From CAVQEK01 sp964596645 (GTDB lineage Bacteria > Bacteroidota > Bacteroidia > Cytophagales > Cyclobacteriaceae): 64,000 bases of DNA. The position numbers and the translations under genes are program-made. Positions 44,704-52,800 of this stretch are shown here, piece after piece. Within the stretch, counting starts at the first letter, position 1. Each line of letters starts with the position of its first letter. The stretch is taken from positions 1 through 64,000 of the forward strand of contig CAZQVB010000015.1 in assembly GCA_964596645.1 (NCBI GenBank). Reading direction: 5' to 3'. The notes beneath the pieces were generated by a model. The model searched no databases, was not told where the DNA came from, and was given only the letters and a program-made list of their open reading frames with translations.

Positions 44704-46080
44704 CTAAAGCTGAATGTTGTAAGCGCGCAGTTTATTGTAAAGCGTCTTGCGATCGATTTTAAGGATTTGTGCTGCCCGCGTTTTGTTAAAACCGGTCTTT
44801 TCCAGCACCTCAATGATTGCGTTTTTCTCGGCTGATTCGGAAACTGCCTTTAGGTTGGCGCCATTTTCCTTGCGCACATCGGCCATATGGTCGGAGCCCT
44901 GATAGTCTGGATTTATGATCTCTGAGGGGAGGCATTCTATTGTCACCTTGTCGCCCTGGGCCAGCAATACAGCGCGCTTCACCACATTGCGCAACTCGCG
45001 CAAGTTGCCATGCCATACATAGTTGATCAACCTCTCCTTCACGCTGTCGGTAAAGCCTGTTACATTTTTTTCCAGCACTTCGTTGGATTCCTCCAAAAAG
45101 AACCAGGCATATGACATAATGTCGTCTTGCCGCTCCCTGAGAGGCCTTATTTCTATTTTGAACTCATTGAGCCTGTGGTATATGTCTTCGCGAAACTTCC
45201 CTTCCTTCACCATTTCTTTCAGGTCTACGTTGGAGGCCGTGATGATCCGAACATCTATTTCCACATCCTTGGTGCTGCCCAGTCGCTTTATTTTACGCTC
45301 TTGCAGCACGCGCAGCAATTTTATCTGGTTCTCATAAGAGAGGTTGCCGATTTCGTCCAGAAACAATGTACCGCCGTCGGCCACTTCAAACGACCCTTTT
45401 TTATCGTTCACTGCGCCTGTAAACGCACCTTTGATGTGGCCAAACAGTTCGCTGCCGGCCAGCTCTTTGGGTAGCGCACCGCAGTCTATGGCCACAAATG
45501 GTTTATTTTTTCTTTTGCTGTTGAGGTGTATGGCATTGGCTACATACTCTTTACCCGTGCCCGTTTCGCCGGTTATGATCACCGACATGTCGGTGGGCGC
45601 TATCAGATTGATGTGCTTTTGCAACACCTCTGTCTGATGGCTAGGCCCGAACACAAATTTCCGCTCAGAAGAACGGGTTGTTTTGCCGCTGACTGCTGCG
45701 TTGGTTTTAGTAGGCGAGGCCGGCTTGTCCAGCGCAGCCTTAATGGTCATGAGTATTTCGTCAGGAAAAAGCGGCTTGGTCACATAATCTATGGCTCCGT
45801 GCTTGAGGGTAAGCACGGCGGTACGCACATCGGAATAGCCCGTGATGATAATGACTCGAGAGTCAGATGAAAGAATTTTTATTTTTTGCAACAGTTCCAC
45901 ACCACCCACGTCCGGCAACTTGTAATCCTGAAGTATGAGGTCGAATTTGTCGTTTCTGACCTTATCGAGACCGTCGAGCCCGTTGGTGGCGTACTCTACT
46001 TCAAAATTATTTTTCGCCAAATATTTGCTCAGCAAAAGGCAAATATCCCTGTCATCATCAATGATCAGGATTTTATTCAT
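44704..46080 (-). CDS. Sigma-54-dependent response regulator (NtrC family)
   Basis: A 458-residue activator. Receiver 1-120 with acceptor Asp52 (LILQDYKLPD) and Lys102; AAA+ domain about 145-385 with Walker A GETGTGKE (171-178), the sigma-54-contacting GAFTGA loop (218-223) and Walker B LFLDEIG (Asp242); and a C-terminal Fis-type helix-turn-helix (NKTRAAQILKIDRKTLYNKL). The intact GAFTGA loop predicts direct activation of sigma-54 promoters. Several genes in this cluster have TGGCA(C/T) elements placed like -24 boxes, so this regulator may control the cluster. Confidence 0.95.
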   Translation of the reverse strand: MNKILIIDDDRDICLLLSKYLAKNNFEVEYATNGLDGLDKVRNDKFDLILQDYKLPDVGGVELLQKIKILSSDSRVIIITGYSDVRTAVLTLKHGAIDYVTKPLFPDEILMTIKAALDKPASPTKTNAAVSGKTTRSSERKFVFGPSHQTEVLQKHINLIAPTDMSVIITGETGTGKEYVANAIHLNSKRKNKPFVAIDCGALPKELAGSELFGHIKGAFTGAVNDKKGSFEVADGGTLFLDEIGNLSYENQIKLLRVLQERKIKRLGSTKDVEIDVRIITASNVDLKEMVKEGKFREDIYHRLNEFKIEIRPLRERQDDIMSYAWFFLEESNEVLEKNVTGFTDSVKERLINYVWHGNLRELRNVVKRAVLLAQGDKVTIECLPSEIINPDYQGSDHMADVRKENGANLKAVSESAEKNAIIEVLEKTGFNKTRAAQILKIDRKTLYNKLRAYNIQL

Positions 46081-46098
46081 ATCAGTACCTCGTTTAGG

Positions 46099-46458
46099 TT
46101 ATACTACGTTCAATTCCTGCAGCGCTTCGGCAATCTTCTGTTTATTAAAAGGTTTGCTTATGAAATAGTCTGCGCCCATTTCTTGTGCATTGCGCCGTTC
46201 GGTGAGTCCGTCATATGCGCTTATAATGATCACTTTAGTATCGCCATTTGCTTGTTTTATCTGCGGGATGATGTTGAAACCTACACCGTCGGGTAGGTTG
46301 AGATCGAGAAAAACCGTTGTATATCGATCTGCCTCTATTTTGCCCGCGCCCTCCTTAAGCGAGTGCGCATAGCTGGTATCGAATCCTTGCTTTTTCAAAA
46401 TACTGGCGAGCAAAAAGCAGATCTCCACCTCATCATCTACAATCAAGATTTTGTTCAT
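46099..46458 (-). CDS. Single-domain response regulator (CheY-like)
   Basis: A 119-residue receiver with all key residues: Asp8 and Asp9, acceptor Asp52 (VFLDLNLPDG), Thr/Ser in VIIISAYD, and Lys102 (ISKPF). No output domain follows. It lies 18 bases upstream of the sigma-54 activator gene and is its operon partner. A single-domain receiver can serve as a phosphate sink or as an intermediate that competes for the kinase, which would fit a relay with the pseudoreceiver kinase downstream; this is inference. Confidence 0.93.
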   Translation of the reverse strand: MNKILIVDDEVEICFLLASILKKQGFDTSYAHSLKEGAGKIEADRYTTVFLDLNLPDGVGFNIIPQIKQANGDTKVIIISAYDGLTERRNAQEMGADYFISKPFNKQKIAEALQELNVV

Positions 46459-46517
46459 TCAGATGCCTTTTTTGCACTCCACGCGTTCTACTTTTTTCTC
46501 GGGTAAAATGCTATGAC

Positions 46518-46538
46518 CATCATTAAAAATGATGCCAT
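46518..46538 (-). promoter_or_regulatory. Palindrome overlapping a sigma-54-like element upstream of the regulator operon
   Basis: CATCATTAAAAATGATG at 46518-46534 is a perfect inverted repeat with 7-base arms. On the minus strand it overlaps ATGGCATCATTTTTAAT (46522-46538), which has a -24-like TGGCAT and a weak -12 box. The site lies 64-80 bases upstream of the receiver gene, so it may combine promoter and operator. Confidence 0.35.
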
Positions 46539-46704
46539 GATCAATCGTCAACTGTGTTTGAGCATCAGCCTTTGCATAATCTGCCACACCCTGTGCAATA
46601 TAGACCGCATACGGGTCAGTGCTTCATTCGGTAAACATGCGGCTGCTGCTGCTTTCAACACTCAAAAATAGCGTGAATGGGTAAAAAATTCTACACTCTT
46701 GAAT

Positions 46705-47544
46705 TTATTGGTGAATGGTGACGATGGGAATTTTCGATTCGCTCACCAAATCCTCCGAAAAGCTGTTGGTGAGGGCGTGTATAAAACCTGATTTGGCCTC
46801 TGTAAGGGTAAAAATCAAGCCGGCATTCACCTGGTTGGCATAGTCGGCAATGTGCTGTAGGTCATTGCCATCAATGATGTGAAATTCGTCGGCTTCCCTG
46901 AAATGAGCACTTTTAAATGCTCGGGCTTTTTCTTTCAACTTGCCGGCATCTTTCGATTTTTCATTTAAGTAAACGACGTGCACCTTGGCTTCGAAAAATT
47001 TGGCAAGATCAAAGATGTGATCAAAATCTTTCTGCCCATATTCATGAAACAGGTCTATGGCCACTACTATCCTATCGAGTTGCCCATCAATGTAGTCTTC
47101 TTTCACCGATATCACCGGGCAGGGTAAGTGCTCGATGAGCTGCTCGGTGTGGTTGCCAGTGAAGTATTCAGGAAAGTTGTGTGTACCGGTGGTGCCCATC
47201 ACGATCAAATCAATATTTTTCTCTTTTACCTCGCGCAAAACACCCTCTTTGAAATCGGCATCGACCACATTTACTTCTATATTCAGGCCGTCTGAAGCAT
47301 AATCAGAAGCAATGGCAGCGAGTCGCTCCCTGTTTTTCTTCAGCAGCTCTATGGTGTAGATGTTGGCTGCATCGCCACCGCTTTGCGTCACATCGCCCGT
47401 TACTGAAAAATTGGAAGACGGGGGCGCCTCTACGAAGTTGATCAAAAAGATGCGGGCATCAGCGCGTTGGGCGATTTTAACGGCCAGCTTCAAGCCATTG
47501 TCGGCAATTTCTGTGAGATCTGTGGGTACGAGAATGTTTTTCAT
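46705..47544 (-). CDS. Universal stress protein, two Usp domains
   Basis: A 279-residue cytoplasmic protein made of two tandem UspA domains, the first ending with the ATP-binding-type LIVMGTTGTHNFPEYFTGNHTEQLIEHLPCPVISV and the second (from about 155) lacking a clear G-x2-G-x9-G loop. The start at 47544 (MKNILVPTDLTEIADNGLKLAVKIAQ) is preferred to an in-frame start 22 codons upstream. Tandem Usp proteins respond to stress and low oxygen. The gene is a single unit within the stress cluster. Confidence 0.92.
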   Translation of the reverse strand: MKNILVPTDLTEIADNGLKLAVKIAQRADARIFLINFVEAPPSSNFSVTGDVTQSGGDAANIYTIELLKKNRERLAAIASDYASDGLNIEVNVVDADFKEGVLREVKEKNIDLIVMGTTGTHNFPEYFTGNHTEQLIEHLPCPVISVKEDYIDGQLDRIVVAIDLFHEYGQKDFDHIFDLAKFFEAKVHVVYLNEKSKDAGKLKEKARAFKSAHFREADEFHIIDGNDLQHIADYANQVNAGLIFTLTEAKSGFIHALTNSFSEDLVSESKIPIVTIHQ

Positions 47545-47749
47545 AAGTCGTTTTGTAAAAATGATTTCAAGCTTTCTGGACGAACTATGAAAATACCAGG
47601 CCACTTCCATTTTTTGTGTCTACCACCGCTCATCGCATTGCCTTGGCTCAGGTGCTGGCTGTAGAGTGGAGCACCTCTTTGAGCAAAAATTTCCCCGACC
47701 CTGCTTATGGTTCACGATGGGCCTGGCGAGTAACGTGCAATACCTGCCG

Positions 47750-47766
47750 TTGGCACAGTTTTTAGA
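47750..47766 (+). promoter_or_regulatory. Candidate sigma-54-like element upstream of the second YtxH gene
   Basis: TTGGCACAGTTTTTAGA; the -24 half matches TTGGCAC exactly and the -12 half is TTAGA (two changes). It ends 43 bases before the ATG. Confidence 0.35.
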
Positions 47767-47809
47767 CCTTTTACGATGAAATTATTCTGAAACCAACAAA
47801 CACGATATC

Positions 47810-48100
47810 ATGAAAAAGACAGAAATAAAATTGCTGACAGGTCTGATGACAGGACTCGCAGCCGGAGTGGCCGTAGGACTGCTCTTAGCGCCCAGAAGTG
47901 GAAAAAGCCTGCGCCGTAAGCTTGGTCTGGAGCTGCTGAGGTACAAAAATGAACTGCAAGACAAGACAGAAGAAAGCATTCATCAACTGAAAGACGCGAC
48001 AAATTATGCTGCCATGAGTCTGAACAAAAAGGCACGAAAGAAATACCGGGGGCACCGTTTTGCCAAAAATGGCTCCTGGATCAAGTCGCTGGTGAGCTAA
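47810..48100 (+). CDS. YtxH domain protein, second copy
   Basis: A 96-residue protein with a signal-anchor Gly/Ala-rich helix (LLTGLMTGLAAGVAVGLLLAPRSGKSLRRKLGLEL), the YtxH signature, then a charged helix (YKNELQDKTEESIHQLKDATNYAAMSLNKKARKK). It is closely related in build to the YtxH protein encoded at 42186-42437. A strong bidirectional terminator follows. Function unknown; it belongs to the stress cluster. Confidence 0.85.
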   Translation: MKKTEIKLLTGLMTGLAAGVAVGLLLAPRSGKSLRRKLGLELLRYKNELQDKTEESIHQLKDATNYAAMSLNKKARKKYRGHRFAKNGSWIKSLVS

Positions 48101-48130
48101 GGCTCCGCCATGAATACGAGATTAATGAGA

Positions 48131-48163
48131 ACAAAAAAGACGAGCAGCGCTCGTCTTTTTTGT
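48131..48163. terminator. Bidirectional terminator between convergent genes
   Basis: A perfect 15-base stem (ACAAAAAAGACGAGC / GCTCGTCTTTTTTGT) with a 3-base loop AGC, between the YtxH stop at 48100 and the ArsC-like stop at 48183. Confidence 0.9.
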
Positions 48164-48182
48164 TTTTAGGAATTGTATGAGA

Positions 48183-48593
48183 TCAGGGATTAAAGTTGTC
48201 GCTTTTAGAAACGTTCTTATTCTTATCGAACGACCACAGATCGCGCTCTGTTTTTATAAATTTTGCCTGATTTTGCGATATGGCAATGGGGGTGTTGATG
48301 TAATGCGGATTTTGCTTGAGCAGCTTGGCCGTGTCTTCTTTACTGTATTTCTGTGGGCCATTTTCCCGCTGAAAATCCTTGTTGGTCATTTCCCGGATGT
48401 CCACACCCAGCTTTTCGGCCATCTCCAGAAGCACCAGTTCTGTGAAATCGTAGCCGTTCACTTCGCATTCGTTAATGTGTACACGCATAGCCTTGGCGTA
48501 AACCAATAAATTTCGCTGAGACAGGTCCTTTTTATCGTAAAAGAATTTCATCTCATTATCGTCGGTTTCAATTACCTGATTCTTCATATACAA
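48183..48593 (-). CDS. ArsC/Spx-fold protein without catalytic Cys
   Basis: A 136-residue protein with a thioredoxin-like ArsC-family pattern: an N-terminal strand (NEMKFFYDKKDLSQRNLLVYAKAM), a central helix-rich insertion and the typical C-terminal block KYSKEDTAKLLKQNPHYINTPIAISQNQAKFIKTERDL. The CxxC or CxxS catalytic position is replaced (the protein has one Cys only, in NECEVNGYDF). It is therefore unlikely to be an arsenate reductase; a regulatory or binding role is more likely. Convergent with the second YtxH gene, from which a terminator separates it. Confidence 0.75.
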   Translation of the reverse strand: MYMKNQVIETDDNEMKFFYDKKDLSQRNLLVYAKAMRVHINECEVNGYDFTELVLLEMAEKLGVDIREMTNKDFQRENGPQKYSKEDTAKLLKQNPHYINTPIAISQNQAKFIKTERDLWSFDKNKNVSKSDNFNP

Positions 48594-48937
48594 TAGTTTT
48601 TTTAGACCATCATCGGCAAACTAAATACCATCTTCCGGTTTGCCGCAAATACATAAAACGTGCTGACTGCTGTGAACCTTAGCCGCTCAAAAAATGTTCG
48701 GTTGATATCATACGTTACAAGCGACCAGCAAACTTATTGTGGAAATATATCCCCATAATCGAGCATTGATTACACAATTCGGCCGCCGATATATTCGGAT
48801 CCACGATAACGCCATGCGTAATCGGCTGTGATATAAGCTATTGACCTGTCCCCTCTGGCGCGCCTGGGCTGGAATAGTAATTTCTTGAAGTATTGCGAAT
48901 AAGGAATCTTATTAATTTTTAATCTAAAACGACGAAA
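48594..48937. other. Divergent intergenic region upstream of dps
   Basis: About 340 bases with no gene-like frame. It must contain promoters for the ArsC-like gene and dps. I see no exact Bacteroidota -7 box and no clear sigma-54 element for either gene. Confidence 0.45.
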
Positions 48938-49465
48938 GTGAAAAAGGTAAAAAATGTAGACAAGCTTGATGTGAATGGCGACGAGAAGGTGAAAGTAGCC
49001 CTCAACACCGGCATCGACGAAAAATCCAGATCTCAGATCGCCAAAAAACTGGGCAAGGTGCTGGCCGACAGCTATCTGCTGATGCTCAAGTCGCACAACT
49101 ATCATTGGAATGTACGCGGTAGTATGTTCAAAAGCATTCATGAGTTCACTGAAGAGCAGTACAACGACCTCTTTCTGGCCATCGACGAAATCGCCGAGCG
49201 TATCCGCTCCATCGGATTTGAAGCACCAGGGTCTTTTAAGGAGTACACCAAGCTGTCGTCGCTCAAGGAAGCCGATAATCCTTTGTCACAAGAGGAAATG
49301 ATTGCAGACCTGGTGAAAAGCCACGAGGCCATTGTGGCCAGCATCAGCGAGGCACTTGATGTGTCCACCAAATCTGACGACGAGGCCACGGCCGACATGA
49401 TGGTGGGCCGGCTGCGGTTTCATGAGAAAACAGCCTGGATGTGGCGGAGCTTTTTGGAGAAATAG
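48938..49465 (+). CDS. dps: Dps family DNA-protection/ferritin-like protein
   Basis: A 175-residue member of the Dps family, which forms 12-subunit shells that bind DNA and oxidise iron with peroxide. The ferroxidase region is HNYHWNVRGSMFKSIHEFTEEQYNDLFLAIDEIAERIRSIG (residues about 53-93, with the HxxHWxxxG start and the ExxxxDxxxDEIAERI block). A Lys-rich N-terminal tail is present, which in other Dps proteins binds DNA. Translation starts with GTG (48938). The gene is followed closely by a small lipoprotein gene (five-base gap) and probably shares a transcript with it. Confidence 0.94.
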   Translation: MKKVKNVDKLDVNGDEKVKVALNTGIDEKSRSQIAKKLGKVLADSYLLMLKSHNYHWNVRGSMFKSIHEFTEEQYNDLFLAIDEIAERIRSIGFEAPGSFKEYTKLSSLKEADNPLSQEEMIADLVKSHEAIVASISEALDVSTKSDDEATADMMVGRLRFHEKTAWMWRSFLEK

Positions 49466-49469
49466 AAAT

Positions 49470-49784
49470 ATGACATCCAGTATTTATCATTTAAAGATTG
49501 CAGCTCCCTGGTCGTTGGTATTGCTTCTGCTCTTGGTGCTGAGCACAGCTTGCGTGTCCAAAAGGAAATATTCAGCTATGGCAGAGTATGCCGCGCAGTT
49601 GAGAGTGGACAGCACCATTATGGCCAACAAAATAGCCACATGGCAATATTTGGAGGCGAAAACGGAAGCCGAGCTGGTGCTCACCGAAGTATACGACGAC
49701 AAGCTCATCCGTGCGTTGCGCCACGACCTGGAGCGCAAGATGGATCAGCTCGACAGCCTCGAGACGATGCTACAGGAGCGCTAA
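49470..49784 (+). CDS. Small lipoprotein downstream of dps
   Basis: A 104-residue protein with a lipoprotein signal (LLLLLVLSTACVSKRKY, lipobox STAC) and a short helical mature domain, EYAAQLRVDSTIMANKIATWQ ... LIRALRHDLERKMDQLDSLE. The start at 49470 gives a proper signal; the open frame extends upstream into dps. It lies just after dps. CxSKRKY just after the lipid-bearing Cys is common in Bacteroidota OmpA lipoproteins, but no OmpA domain follows. Function unknown. Confidence 0.72.
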   Translation: MTSSIYHLKIAAPWSLVLLLLLVLSTACVSKRKYSAMAEYAAQLRVDSTIMANKIATWQYLEAKTEAELVLTEVYDDKLIRALRHDLERKMDQLDSLETMLQER

Positions 49785-49811
49785 GCGATTTTTATAAATT
49801 TGAAGTCAAGC

Positions 49812-49844
49812 AAGCCCTGGAATTTGTGTTCCGGGGCTTTTTTT
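49812..49844 (+). terminator. Rho-independent terminator after the dps unit
   Basis: AAGCCCTGGAA pairs with TTCCGGGGCTT around a 6-base loop (one G-U pair) and is followed by a T-run; 28 bases after the lipoprotein stop. Confidence 0.75.
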
Positions 49845-49880
49845 GGTGTGATATAATTACAAATGCAGGTTGCCACAGAC

Positions 49881-52800
49881 CTAGGTAGACTGCACAGGAG
49901 AATCGGCTTTTTCTTCCCTATACCTGCTCGGGGTCATATCAAATAATTCTTTGAAGCGCTTGCTGAAGTTTTTTACATCACAGAAACCTGTCAATAGGGC
50001 AATTTCCGAAATGCCGTAGTCAGAGGTATGCAGCAGTGCGGAAGCTATTCGAAGGCGTTTTTGCCTTAAAAATTCGATGGGCGTAAGGCCGGTCAGAGAT
50101 TTTATCTTGTGGTAGAAAACCGAACGGCTCACGTAAAATTCATCAACCAGCTTATCCACATTAAATCCTGGGTCGGCATAGTGCTGCATAATTAAAGCAT
50201 GTACATCATTCAGAAACTGTTCGTCTTTGCTGGTGATCTGTATGTTTTCAGCACCTTCCAGCTTATTTTCAAGATATTTTGACGCCACCACGGCCCTTTG
50301 CCTCAAAAGTGTAGCAATCACTGCTCGCACGTAGGTCATGTTGAACGGCTTCAATATATAGGCCTCTGCACCCGATTCTATTCCTTCTATCTGGTTTTCC
50401 ATACCCGATTTGGCCGTCAGCATGATCACGGGAATATGAGAGGTGTTTACATCATTTTTGATCTTGCGCGTCAACGTCATGCCGTCCATCACGGGCATCA
50501 TCAGGTCTGTGATGATCAGGTCGGGCATATTATTATCGATAATGTCGAGTGCCTCTTGTCCGTCGGCCGCAGTAGAAAGCCGGTAATCCTTCTGAAGATT
50601 TTCACAAAGATAATTCTGTATCTGGAGACTGTCTTCTACTATCAGGATGTGCAAGCTGTTGGCATTTTGCGTGATGATTTCGGGGGATATAATTTCTGGC
50701 AGTGCAGGCTGATGTTTCATTGCATATACCGACTCCGCCTCGTCAAAGTGCATCTGTTGTTGTTCGAAATGGGCATGGCCCGTGCGTATTTTTACGATAA
50801 ACGAAGAACCATGACCCACAGTGCTCTGCACTGAAATGCTACCTTTATGCAGTTGCATTACCTCCTTTGAATATGCCAGCCCTATCCCTGAATTACCAAA
50901 TTGCTCGTTTTCTTCCGTCAGTGGCGAAAACCTCTCAAACACTTTTTGTAAGTCGTTTTCAGGAATGCCCCTGCCCTGGTCTGTTACGACCACTGCAGCG
51001 TGCGCAGCACTTTCACGTTCAATTTTTACATCGATGCGGCCGCCCTTCGGGCTGTACTTTACCGAATTGGAAAGGATATTGAAGATCACACTGTCAAACT
51101 TATTAGGATCTACCCATATCTCTATTTTTTCTGCCGGACCGGAAAGTGCGATGTTAAGATTTTTCTGCTCGGCCACCATGCTAAAGTTTTCAACGATGGA
51201 CGCCACAAAGTCATGAAGCACCACGCGATGAACCTGTAGCGTCATTTTCTTTTTCTGGATCTTTCGGAAGTCCAAAAGCTGGTTGACCAGGCGAAGCATG
51301 CGTTTGCCACTATTCTCTACCAGGTGCAGCTTTGCCGCCACTTTTTCAGGTATGTCACCTGTCTCCAGCAGATCGTGAATAGGGCCCAGTATCAGTGTGA
51401 GCGGTGTGCGTATCTCGTGCGAAATGTTGGTAAAAAACTGCAGCTTAATGTCATTCACCCGCTTCTCTACCCTTAGGTCGTTTTGTAATTTATGATAGCG
51501 CACATAAGAGCGGCGTATAATTTCAAGCACCACGATGAACAGCAGTGCATAGAGCAGATACATTACGTTGGTTTTCCACCACGGTGGGTGTATGGTGATC
51601 GCCAGGCTGCGCGTGTTGTCGCCCCAGTCGCTATTGTAGTTCGCAGCTTTTACCTTGAATACGTAGCGGCCCGGGGGCAGATTGGTGTAGGTGGCTTTGT
51701 TCTGATTGCCTACCACATTCCAGTCTGCGTCAAATGGCTCCAGCATGAAGGCATACCGGTTTTTGGTTGGTGCAAAATAACTCAAGGCCGCGTACTCAAT
51801 GCTAAAGCTCGACTGGTAGTACTGCAGGTGCAGCTCATCCAGTGTTTCTATGTCTTGCTTCACGGGGCTGTCTTCGTCGCGTATGTCCACGTCTTTGTTG
51901 AACAATTGAAAATTGGTGAGGGCCACGTTTGGGTCAAATTCATTCTGTTTTATTTTTTCCGGCTTTATCACCAGCATACCATCGTTGGTGCCAAATAGTA
52001 AGTGGCCATTTGGCGCTACGGCACAGGTGTTTTCATTGAATACATCGGTATTAAGGTTATTGCTTTGGTCAAAATTCTGAAAGCTACCACTCTGGCTGTC
52101 ATACCGCGATATGCCATGGCCGGTACTGACCCACAATCCGCCGCTGCCATCTTCTACCATGGCGTATACCACATCATTTATGAGCCCCGACCTTAGGTTA
52201 AGATGCTCGACAAACAGACTATCGTTGGTATGGCTGAGGAGGCGGTTGAGCCCGCCGCCAGAGGTGCCAAACCACAGCTGCTCTTTACTGTCCTGCAGCA
52301 CGTGGATCACGTCGTTGTACGACAGGCTGTTGCTGCGTCGGGGGTCGAAGAGATGGCTGCGGATCAAAGGCCGCTCCAGTTGGAGCTTGTCCAAATTCAT
52401 GATGTTCAGGCCAAAAGCCGTAGCCACCCATAGTGTGTTGTCATTGGCTTCGTACAGGTGGCGCACATTGTCGCTGCTCAGGTTGGTATTGTCACTGTTG
52501 TATCGCCTGCATATAAGGTTTTCATTGTTGCGATCAATCACCAGGTTCAGTCCGCCACCATACGTGCCTATCCAAATGCGGCCCATGCCGTCTTGCATTA
52601 TAGAATATATGTTGTTGCTGCTGATGGAGGCCTTATTGGCTGCATTGTGCGTATAATTGTAGAAGCGCAAATCGCTGTAATCAGCTTTTATGGCCGAGAG
52701 TGGTTTTTGAGTTACAAATAGTCCTCCGCCCTTGGTGCCAACCCAGATGTAGCCCCTGCTATCTTGCATCATGGTGTAGGCATTTTGGCCAGGCTGCCAG

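Noticed and set aside
48183..48593. Annotation of the ArsC-fold protein as arsenate reductase
   Set aside because: The catalytic Cys near the N-terminus is missing, so the fold is similar but the enzyme activity is not supported.
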